DNA from: Bacteroidota bacterium | GTDB lineage: Bacteria > Bacteroidota > Bacteroidia > Bacteroidales > BM520 | Direction of reading: 5' to 3' | Length of the DNA stretch: 64,000 nt | Assembly: GCA_002748065.1 (NCBI GenBank) | Contig: PDRJ01000037.1 | Coordinates: forward strand, 1-64,000 | Part shown: piece by piece, positions 18,530-27,300 of the stretch | Layout of the letters: each line of letters begins with the position of its first letter | Numbering within the stretch: position 1 is the first letter of the stretch | The notes under the pieces: model-generated | Told to the model about the DNA's origin: nothing | The model's database searches: none | Seen by the model: the letters and a program-made list of their open reading frames with translations, nothing else | Translations under genes and position numbers: made by a program

Positions 18530-18652
18530 TATGGTCTCTTCCCAATGGTCATTTACCTTAGTAAACGCCCCCTTTTTCAGCCTTTGCAAGCGTTGAATTC
18601 GAACTCTCTATACAGAGGCCGCTCAAAACTCCGACTTTATGGAGAGACTCTA
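18530..18652 (-). repeat. MITE-like element, copy D (5'-truncated/degenerate)
   Basis: CAATGGTCATTTACCTTAGTAAAC...AGCCTTTGCAAGCGTTGAATTCGAA...GACTTTATGGAGAGACTCTA matches copy C in the same orientation. Confidence 0.75.
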
Positions 18653-18700
18653 CATAGAACCGCGTAAAGGTAGCGTTTAAATGTATACTAACAAGAACTT

Positions 18701-18718
18701 CTGTGAAAAAAATAACAA
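18701..18718. promoter_or_regulatory. Candidate Rex operator CTGTGAAAAAAATAACAA
   Basis: Close to the Rex-type inverted repeat TTGTKAA-N4-TTMACAA (two mismatches) and lies between rex and the divergent hydrogenase operon. Confidence 0.45.
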
Positions 18719-19118
18719 TAGACCGTTATTGACGGGATATGGCTCTCTCTATTGCGGAGCGTAATTCGTGAGTTTATAGGGGGGTAATGGCTTCTAAGAA
18801 CCATAATGTGGGTGTAATGCTATTGGATGAATCAAGCGGTTAAAACCTATAAAAAATAATCAACTTGTTGTCTGTTAGTGATCTGTTTTCTTGTTCTTGA
18901 ACAGAGAATACTGTCGTCTGAAAGTTTTTGTAATAGGGGATAGTTGGGTAACTTAGTATGCCTGTTTAGCCGTTGGTTTTAGCCCTTCTGTTTTGTCAAT
19001 TTTAGATACAGAACCTTAAAAACAAGCGCTAAGGGATAAAACCCTTAGGTGCTATGCTTAAGAATAGAGTCGTTTTTTATGAACTTTTGGATGCTTATGA
19101 ACAGCGAAGAGATAGTTC

Positions 19119-19149
19119 TTGTAATAATTAAATAATTATGGTATATTTG
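19119..19149 (+). promoter_or_regulatory. Bacteroidetes-type promoter (TTG-N20-TATATTTG) for the hydrogenase operon
   Basis: TTG at 19119..19121 and TAnnTTTG box at 19142..19149, upstream of ATG 19170. Confidence 0.55.
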
Positions 19150-19169
19150 TGAGTTCAAAGGGGTTTGTA

Positions 19170-19415
19170 ATGAACAAAAAAGAAATTGTTATTTGTCTGG
19201 GAAGCTCTTGCTTCAGCAGATCAAATAAAATGACGGTTAGAGTAGTACAGAATTACATTGAGGAGCGTGATCTCAAAGAAGAGGTCTTTTTTCATGGGGC
19301 TCACTGTATGGGCGGATGTGACAGAGGACCATTTTTAGAAATTGATGGAAAACGGTATGAGAAGGTAACGCCTGATAATGTAATCCCATTATTGAATTCC
19401 ATATTTGGAGAATAA
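19170..19415 (+). CDS. (2Fe-2S) ferredoxin domain protein (NuoE/thioredoxin-like)
   Basis: VICLGSSCFSRSNK...FFHGAHCMGGCDRGPFLEIDGKRYEKVTPDNV with the four-Cys 2Fe-2S pattern; start assigned to internal ATG MNKKEIV. Confidence 0.88.
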   Translation: MNKKEIVICLGSSCFSRSNKMTVRVVQNYIEERDLKEEVFFHGAHCMGGCDRGPFLEIDGKRYEKVTPDNVIPLLNSIFGE

Positions 19416-19418
19416 GTT

Positions 19419-21290
19419 ATGCCTGAGATTGAACAAGAATCATTGTTTCGTATCGATAAGAGTGCATGTGTGCGCTGTTATAATTGTATGCGATCGTGTC
19501 CGGTGAATGCTATTGTAATTGAGGAGGGAAAGACGAAACCTTCGATTCTGGAAAAGCGTTGTATCGGTTGTGGCCGCTGCTTTGTAGTGTGTGATTCCGG
19601 AGCCGTGTCCTATCGTAACTCTGTGGATGAGGTTGATAAGTTTTTGCAAGGAGAGGAGGATGTGATTGCCCTGTTGGGGCCTAGTATTGCCGCTGAGTTT
19701 ACCGATATTACCGATTATCGAAAGTTGGTAGCGATGATACAAGCTTTGGGGTTTTCTCATGTTCAGGATGTCTCTTTTGGGGTTGATTTGGTTGCTAAGG
19801 GGTACGCTGAGTTTACCCGCAATTTTAAAGGGAAGTACTATCTCTTTGCCAACTGTCCCGTGGTGGTGAACCTGGTTAAGAAGTACCATCCTGATCTGTT
19901 GGGAAATATTGCTCCCTTGGTTTCTCCTCCGGTGGCCGCAGCTGGTGTGGTGAGAGAGAAGTATAAAGGTAAGGATGTGAAGGTGGTCTATTTTGGTCCC
20001 TGTATTGCCTCTAAAGATGAGATTGGGGAGTATCACGGCTCCCGGGCAATTGATGCCAACATTACCTTTTTGGAGTTGCGAGAACTCTTTAAGCGTTATG
20101 GGATTGATGAGAAGAATTATGAGTATGAGGAGTTTGATGAGCCACTGGGGTATAAAGGAGCACTCTATCCTATCTCCAATGGGATTCTTCAGGCCGGATC
20201 GATAGATGAGAGTTTGCTCTCGGGGAATGTGATCTCTGCCGATGGGCATAATGATGTGATGGAAGCCATTGAGATGTTTGAGAAACAGGGTGAAGAGATC
20301 AAGCACCATCTTAACCTGTTTTTCTGTGAAGGTTGTGTTATGGGGCCTGGAATGCAGAAGAGGGGAGAGAAGTTCTACCGTATGGCTATGATTACCGATT
20401 TTGCAAGTCGTTTGCTTCAGGATTTTGACTATACCCAGTGGCAGAAAGATATAGAACATTTTCAACTCGTAAATCTCCATCGTACCTTTGTCGCTGATGA
20501 TCAGCGCCTGGAAGAGCCTCCTGAAGAGGAAATCGCACGGATTTTGGCACTTGTAGGGAAAAAAGATGCGCCGAATGATTCTGGATGTGGTATGTGTGGG
20601 TTCCGCTCCTACCGGGAATTTGCAGTTATGGTATCACATGGCTTGGCCGAACCGGAAATGTGTGTGGACTATGCCTTGCGGGTAAAGGAGGAACGGATCA
20701 AGATATTGACAGACTCCAACCGAAAGTTGGCCCGTGATCAGCGTGCCCTACTTCGTGAAGTTAAAGAGTCGCGTCAGGAGATTAACATGGCTAGAGAAGC
20801 AAGGGAAAGAGCTGAAGTTGTCCTGTTTCAGATGAATGCAGGGGTGGTGATTGTAGATCATGAATTTAATGTGGTTGAATCAAACCAGGCCTTTATTGAT
20901 ATGCTCGGAGAAGAGACTCGGGAAATTGCGGAGATCGTTCCCGGCCTCATTGGTGCCGACCTAAAAACGTTGTTGCCTCATTCCTTTCATAATGTCTTTA
21001 ACTACGTTTTTGAACAGGATCAACCTGTATTGAATAAGGATATTCAAATGGATGAACGATTACTGAATATTTCGGTATTTCCCGTGAGAAGCAAGACCGT
21101 TGTTGGGGCCATTGTCCGTGATATGTTCCGTCCTGAAGTGCAACAGGAAGAGGTGATTAATAGAATGACAGAGGTTATTGATGAGAACCTTGCTATGGTT
21201 CAGAAAATAGGTTTTCTGCTCGGAGAGGGTGCCTCCAAAACAGAGAAGATGTTGAACTCAATAATTCAGTCTTACACAAATAAGAAATAG
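19419..21290 (+). CDS. Sensory-type [FeFe] hydrogenase (HydS-like): 2x[4Fe-4S], H-cluster domain, FeS (PF04060-like) domain, PAS domain
   Basis: CVRCYNCMRSCP and CIGCGRCFVVC ferredoxin motifs; H-cluster loops FANCPVVV, FGPCIASKDE, FFCEGCVMGPGM; GCGMCGF...C; PAS region AGVVIVDHEFNVVESNQAFIDMLGEE. Confidence 0.9.
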   Translation: MPEIEQESLFRIDKSACVRCYNCMRSCPVNAIVIEEGKTKPSILEKRCIGCGRCFVVCDSGAVSYRNSVDEVDKFLQGEEDVIALLGPSIAAEFTDITDYRKLVAMIQALGFSHVQDVSFGVDLVAKGYAEFTRNFKGKYYLFANCPVVVNLVKKYHPDLLGNIAPLVSPPVAAAGVVREKYKGKDVKVVYFGPCIASKDEIGEYHGSRAIDANITFLELRELFKRYGIDEKNYEYEEFDEPLGYKGALYPISNGILQAGSIDESLLSGNVISADGHNDVMEAIEMFEKQGEEIKHHLNLFFCEGCVMGPGMQKRGEKFYRMAMITDFASRLLQDFDYTQWQKDIEHFQLVNLHRTFVADDQRLEEPPEEEIARILALVGKKDAPNDSGCGMCGFRSYREFAVMVSHGLAEPEMCVDYALRVKEERIKILTDSNRKLARDQRALLREVKESRQEINMAREARERAEVVLFQMNAGVVIVDHEFNVVESNQAFIDMLGEETREIAEIVPGLIGADLKTLLPHSFHNVFNYVFEQDQPVLNKDIQMDERLLNISVFPVRSKTVVGAIVRDMFRPEVQQEEVINRMTEVIDENLAMVQKIGFLLGEGASKTEKMLNSIIQSYTNKK

Positions 21291-21298
21291 ATAATCTT

Positions 21299-22483
21299 GT
21301 GAATCAGGACTTTTATATAGAGATCTTTTGTCGACAACGAAATCACGATGGGGAGAGAATCTGTGGAGATGTTTTCTTGAAAAGGAGAATTAAGGAGGAG
21401 AATCGTACTATTATTGTCCTTTCTGATGGTATGGGACATGGCGTGAAAGCAAACCTCCTGGCAACGCTTACCGCTACAATGGCCATGAATTTCACCCAAG
21501 AGCATAAGGATATGGAGCGTACGGCAGATATCATTATGAATACCCTTCCTGTTTGTGCAGAACGAAAAATTAGCTATTCAACGTTTACAATTGTCGATAT
21601 CGCCCATGATGGAGAGGTTAAAATTCTGGAGTACGATAACCCCAGAGCCTGCCTTTTGCGGGGGGCAATTCCTTTGCCGGTGAAATGGGAAAAGATCGTG
21701 ATGGAAACGGAGAATAATAAGGGTAAAGTTTTGAGAATATGTACGTTCCATCCGAGAAAGGATGATCGTATTGTCTTCTACTCTGACGGTGTAGCCCAGT
21801 CGGGTCTTGGTATTGATCAATATCCATTTGGGTGGGGCGAAGAAGCAATCAATGATTATATCATTGAATTGGTGAAAAATAAGCCCGATATCGCTGCCTC
21901 TACCTTGGCTTCAAAGATTGTGACACGTGCACATAAAAATGATCATTATACCTCAAAAGATGATACCAGTTGTGTGGCCATCTATTTTAGAAACCCTCGG
22001 AAGTGTCTTGTGTGTACCGGCCCTCCCTATGAGAAGAAGAATGATAAAATTCTAGGCAACAGGGTGAGAGATTTTAGGGGTTTTAAGATTGTAAGTGGTG
22101 CGACAACTTCTGACATAGTGGCTCGAGAGCTTGGCGTTGAAATTACGGATAGCTTCGAGTTTGATGATCCTGATCTTCCTCCGGTATCCTTTATGGATGG
22201 AGTAGACCTGGTAACCGAGGGAATCCTGACCCTCAGTAAAGTTTCGGATATCCTTAAGTCCTATAGTAATGAAGTGCGCCTAGGGAATGGACCTGCCGAT
22301 CGGATTGTGAAGTTGTTGTTGCAGAGTGATGAAATTCACTTTATTATCGGAACACGGATTAATATTGCCCACCAAGATCCAAACCTTCCGGTAGATCTGG
22401 AGATTCGAAGAACTGTGATTAAGCGTATTGCCCGTCGTTTAGAGGACAAGTTTTTGAAAGAAGTTTTTCTGGATTACATATAA
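21299..22483 (+). CDS. SpoIIE/PP2C-family serine phosphatase with C-terminal extension
   Basis: IVLSDGMGHGVKANLLATLTATMAMNF ... IVFYSDGVAQSG ... DDTSCVAIYFRNP phosphatase motifs; GTG start; 8 nt after the HydS-like gene. Confidence 0.88.
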   Translation: MNQDFYIEIFCRQRNHDGERICGDVFLKRRIKEENRTIIVLSDGMGHGVKANLLATLTATMAMNFTQEHKDMERTADIIMNTLPVCAERKISYSTFTIVDIAHDGEVKILEYDNPRACLLRGAIPLPVKWEKIVMETENNKGKVLRICTFHPRKDDRIVFYSDGVAQSGLGIDQYPFGWGEEAINDYIIELVKNKPDIAASTLASKIVTRAHKNDHYTSKDDTSCVAIYFRNPRKCLVCTGPPYEKKNDKILGNRVRDFRGFKIVSGATTSDIVARELGVEITDSFEFDDPDLPPVSFMDGVDLVTEGILTLSKVSDILKSYSNEVRLGNGPADRIVKLLLQSDEIHFIIGTRINIAHQDPNLPVDLEIRRTVIKRIARRLEDKFLKEVFLDYI

Positions 22484-22484
22484 A

Positions 22485-22639
22485 TAGCGTCTGTCTATAA
22501 CGTCCGATTTCTTTGTGATGCTTCTCTTCCAAAGGGTCATTTACCCCAGTAAACTCACCTATTTTAGCCTTCGCAAGCCTCGAAGTCGAACGTTCTATAC
22601 GGCCTCTTCTCAAAATGCTGACTTTATGGAAAGACACTA
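22485..22639 (-). repeat. MITE-like element, copy C (155 bp)
   Basis: Reverse complement aligns along its full length with copies A and B; TIRs TAGCGTCTGTCTATAACGTC / GACTTTATGGAAAGACACTA. Confidence 0.85.
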
Positions 22640-22667
22640 AACAGACACTAATGCTATGCGTTAGCGT

Positions 22668-23525
22668 CTAGTTTTCTGGAGGGGTACTCCACCGGTAGAG
22701 CATTTGAATCTCTTCTGCCCAGATGGCATCGTTGGGGGTTTCCAGGATGATGGGGATATTATCAAAACGAGGGTCTTGCATCATGCGGATAAAGGGGGTC
22801 TCTCCCAAGGTGCCTTGCCCAATACTCTCATGGCGATCTACGTGGCTTCCTAACCCCTTTTTGGAATCGTTGAGGTGGATCCCTTGCAGGTAATTTGCCC
22901 CAATAATGTCATCAAACTGACGAAAGGTCTCTGCGTAGCCTTCGGGGGTAAGGAGATCGTAGCCTGCTGCCCAAGTGTGACAAGTGTCCAGACAGACTCC
23001 CACTCGTGATTGGTCTTCCACATGGTCGATAATGGTGGCAATGTGGTTGAAGTTGAACCCTAGGTTGCTCCCTTGGCCTGCTGTATTTTCGATAACGGCC
23101 GTTACTCCTTTCGTTTCTGTTAGTGCAAGGTTAATGGATTCGGCGATGCGTTTTAGGCAGTCTGGAATGGCAATGCGTTTAAGGTGGCTTCCCGGATGAA
23201 AATTTAATTTTGTGAGACCCAATTGCTCACAGCGCTGCATCTCGTCAATAAAGGCTTCTCTTGATTTATGGAGCCCCTCCTTGTCGGGATGTCCTAAGTT
23301 GATCAAGTAGCTGTCATGGGGAAGGATATGATCCGGATGAAAATTGTACTGTTTACAACGTGCCTTAAACTCTGTGATGGAGTGTTCCGAGAGTGGTTTT
23401 GCTTTCCATTGTCGTTGATTTTTGTTGAAAAGAGCAAAAGCCTTTGCTCCAATACGGTGTGCATTGACGGGCGCATTCTCCACACCGCCGGATGCTGACA
23501 CATGAGCACCTATATATTTTGTCAT
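22668..23525 (-). CDS. nfo: Deoxyribonuclease IV (endonuclease IV)
   Basis: [19 protein letters not shown]...[15 protein letters not shown]...[22 protein letters not shown]; start moved to the conserved internal Met. Confidence 0.95.
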   Translation of the reverse strand: MTKYIGAHVSASGGVENAPVNAHRIGAKAFALFNKNQRQWKAKPLSEHSITEFKARCKQYNFHPDHILPHDSYLINLGHPDKEGLHKSREAFIDEMQRCEQLGLTKLNFHPGSHLKRIAIPDCLKRIAESINLALTETKGVTAVIENTAGQGSNLGFNFNHIATIIDHVEDQSRVGVCLDTCHTWAAGYDLLTPEGYAETFRQFDDIIGANYLQGIHLNDSKKGLGSHVDRHESIGQGTLGETPFIRMMQDPRFDNIPIILETPNDAIWAEEIQMLYRWSTPPEN

Positions 23526-23569
23526 AGGACAAAGATAGCGATTTACTGGTGAAGAGAATGACTGTAGGG

Positions 23570-24298
23570 TTAGATTTTTTCTGGCATGGTAAGTCCCTGA
23601 ATCACCACAGAGGCACAAAACAGCCCAAATAGAGCGGGCATATAGGAGATCGTGCCCCGTATGGATTTTTGATTCTTCGCATCATCAACCTGTTGCAGCG
23701 CCTCTTCGTTGGGCTTTTCAGAGGAGAATACCACTTTGAATCCCTCCCGGATTCCCAGCCGGTGAAGCCTTTTGCGAAAATAAAAGGCTAACTTGTCATT
23801 GTAGGAGTCTTTTACATCACTAATGGTCACTTTGCTGGGATCCAGTCTGCCCCCTGCTCCCATGGCGCAAACGATGGGAAGATGGCGCTTTAAGGCATGA
23901 AAGGTCAAAAAAACCTTAGGTGCTAAGGTGTCAATGGCATCAACCACATAGTCATAGGGGGCCTGCTCCAGCACCTCAATGATCCGATCATCCTTTAAAT
24001 ATTCATGCAAAGCAATCACCTCCACCTCGGGATTTATGTCCAACATCCGCTTTTTTAACAAATCTGCTTTCGATTGTGCTAACGTGGAGTTTAGAGCCGG
24101 TAACTGCCGGTTGAGGTTGGTTGTACTTACCGTATCACCATCCACAATGGTGAATTTTCCTATGCCTGCACGTGTCAAAGACTCAACAGCGTAGGCTCCC
24201 ACTCCCCCCAGTCCCACCACAAGGATATGGGCCTCTTGTAACTTGCGCATCTTTTCACTTCCCAACAAGAGGGTAGTTCGGTCTGTCCACTGCTCCAT
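23570..24298 (-). CDS. tcdA: tRNA threonylcarbamoyladenosine dehydratase
   Basis: ThiF/E1-like [39 protein letters not shown]. Confidence 0.92.
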   Translation of the reverse strand: MEQWTDRTTLLLGSEKMRKLQEAHILVVGLGGVGAYAVESLTRAGIGKFTIVDGDTVSTTNLNRQLPALNSTLAQSKADLLKKRMLDINPEVEVIALHEYLKDDRIIEVLEQAPYDYVVDAIDTLAPKVFLTFHALKRHLPIVCAMGAGGRLDPSKVTISDVKDSYNDKLAFYFRKRLHRLGIREGFKVVFSSEKPNEEALQQVDDAKNQKSIRGTISYMPALFGLFCASVVIQGLTMPEKI

Positions 24299-24325
24299 AG
24301 GTTATCGTAAATACGGTTTTTTCGC

Positions 24326-27300
24326 TTATTTCCTTTTCTTTCTTTTGCGTTTTCGTTGAAACAACTCCTTGAAATTGTCAAACTCGGTGAAGTAGGATAT
24401 CCCTACCCCCTGAGTGTAGGGAGAGGTACTTCTGAGCACATCCCGCTCGTTGGATTTATTAAAGGCTTTGACTCTTAAGCGGCCATCTTCTGTGATTTTG
24501 ACTTCCACCGTTACATCTCCCACAACATTACTGGCATTTTGGGTATTGTCTGCGCCAATTACACCAATGTTTCCATCAATAATCACACGATCATTGAAGA
24601 GCTGCGTTCTCAATGCCACCTCCACCTCTTCCCGGGTAATCTCATCGCCGGGGCGGTAGTTTATTCCAATGTCAAAGTCTTTGCTGATTTGTGAGAGCCA
24701 GTTGCTTAATTGGTTGGTGAGAAGGTCAAATGAGGTGGCTCCCAAGCCGCTGGTGAGTGCAGAGTTGGCGTCAGAGAAGATGAAGGAGTTTAGAATAAGT
24801 AATGATAACATCTGTTGAGCCATAATGGTGTTGTTGGATGTATCAATTGTGCTGAAAATAAGGTCTCTGATGTCGTTTTCAGCATTGGGCATTGCAATGT
24901 TAAAGTCAATGATAGGATTGGATACAGAGCCTTTTAGGCCAAGGACACACTCTACGGGAACTCGTTGACTGCTGAGGGTCGTATCTGCTGTGGGAAGGCC
25001 GTTTAGCCCTGCACGAACATGATAAACCGCTTGAACATTGATTGTTGCATCATCAGGATCACCTGCGAGTTTTAGGGTGCCCCCTGGGCGGATTTCAAAT
25101 GATTTCCGGATGAGGTCTTGCAGCGTGAATAAAAAGGTTCCTCCGGCAATTTCATAGTCCCCAAAGATTTCGTAATTGTTGCGCTCATCCATAAGAAACT
25201 GAATGTCTCCGTAGCCATTGAGTTTCATCTCTCCCATATTATCCGGCAGATAGATGTAGAGGTTTGTGTTGTGATCTACCTTCATCCGAGTATCAATGGC
25301 TATGCTTCCGGATTTTTTTTGCGGTGTGAGAATTTCTCCTATCAATGTGTCGTAGGGGTTGACAAAGGTGATGAAATCGCTCATCCCCACATCTACACTG
25401 TGGGTGACAGGGATGTATAGGTCTGTTCCCTTATCGGTGTTGATATTGGCTTTCAGGTAGAGTTGGTCGAGAAGCCCTTTTATTTTGAGATTTCCGGATG
25501 AATAGATGCTTCCATAAAATTGCGCGTTATCCATACCGGTAGTGTGTAATACATTAAGCTTTTCAAAGGCCAAATCCATATCCAGGTTGAAATCTTTGAA
25601 ATGATTATGGGTGAGCCCTCCATTGATAATAAGCTGATTTGCATAGGGATCATTGATGACAAAGTCCTTAAAGGTGATGCTGTTTTTCATAAAATAAATC
25701 TCATCAGCAAAGGTGTAATCCACTTTTGTATAATCCACCTTCATCCCTGTTCTGAAGAAGAAGAGTTTTCCTGTTAACTCCGGCTCCTTAGGGGTTCCCA
25801 GCGCTTTTAATTTTCCCGATACTCTGCCATTTAGCTGGGTGGCGATACCCGTCAGCCAAGGTTTGATCACTTGGACATTAAAGTTTTTCATGCCAATGTC
25901 GAAGTCGAAATGACCGAATTGAGATGGGGCGTAGTACCCGTGAACATAGAGGGTGGTGTCAGAGCCAATATTTCCGGTATAGATGAGATCGGCATTGACA
26001 TCAATGTGTTTCCTTCGTTTATTCCAAGAGGTTTTAACAACCATATCCCCCAGGTGTTGTTTGTTCAACGTGAAATCTTTTACAAAGAGGTTCCCGGCCA
26101 GATGAGGCGTGTTATATAGGTTGGAAACATTCACAAACCCATCTAGCATACCGTTAAAACGAACCTCTTTTGGGAGGAATATGTCTAGAATCTGTAAATT
26201 CATCTGGTCAAATTTGGCATGGAGTGTGTCCAAGGGATTGCGAGAGATACTTCCATGAAAGATGAAATCCTGATTTTTACTGGTTAATCCCACATTTTTA
26301 AACTGCTTTACTTTTTCGGAAAGATGGATGTGGTTATGGGGATAGAATTGCCAAGTCGTATCTCTGAATGTTAACATATTTTCTTTCACTCCAATGTCAA
26401 TGGCCGGAAAGTTACTGAGTGATAGATAGGCGTTTAAATAGCCTTTATAATGATCTGCTTCAGAAAAGTCATCGTACTTCATGCCCACGTGTATGGAGTC
26501 TTGAATGGCCAATGCATTGATGGTGAAATTCTGAAGTCCGATGGGTACGGTATCACTTTCAGACTTCATAAGGATGATCTCTTTGCTCGCGATTGTCGTG
26601 TTGCTTTTGAGGGAGTCAAGGGTTGTTTCCATGGCTATTTCATCCATGGTAATTCCTCCAAGAAGGAGCTGTTTGGCTTGTACCCCAAGTGTGATTTCTT
26701 GAGTTTCTCCATTGTATCCTATGGCCGTGCGAGAACCTTTTGCAATGCGTAGGGGTGGAAAGAAGATGTTCAGCAGGTCATGGGTGTTTTTCCAGGTGAT
26801 CTCTGCCATAAAATCCGTTGAGGGGTAGGAAAAGAGGGCTTGTGCGCGCTTTTGCTGCATAAGCTGAGGCATGATGTTGCCGAGGTAAGAGGTGGTTGTA
26901 GAGACAAGATCTGCGTAGGGAATGCTGCTTGTGGAATATAGGTCGAAGAGATCAGACTGTATGGTGAAAACTTTGTGAAGAGTGGTGTCGGAGAAGCTTT
27001 CTTGCTTTGCAAGAAGATGATCAATCCTCATTGTTTTTCCTGCAACATCGTAAAGGAGGGTGTCCAGAGAGAGGGTTCCGTTTATCTTATCCGGTTTATA
27101 GCCATATAGGTCCGCAGAAATGGTGCCGGTGAGCATGGATTTGTGGGTGCTATCTGTGAAGTGCAGGCCGTACAAATCAGCCTTTTTAATGGCTATTGTG
27201 AGGTTGGTGTGAGGCTCATGGCTATCAAGATCTACCGTTCCTTCCACATTAACGGAGGCCAATTCATCATGCAGTACCACTTTCCCCTGTGCCGTTTGGT

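Noticed and set aside
18882-18905. Inverted repeat CTGTTTTCTTGTTCTTGAACAG as a second regulatory site before the hyd operon
   Set aside because: Imperfect short arms in AT-rich sequence, no match to a regulator consensus I can name
19440-20480. 346-aa ORF antisense to the HydS-like gene
   Set aside because: Shadow ORF; the plus strand carries multiple conserved Fe-S motifs
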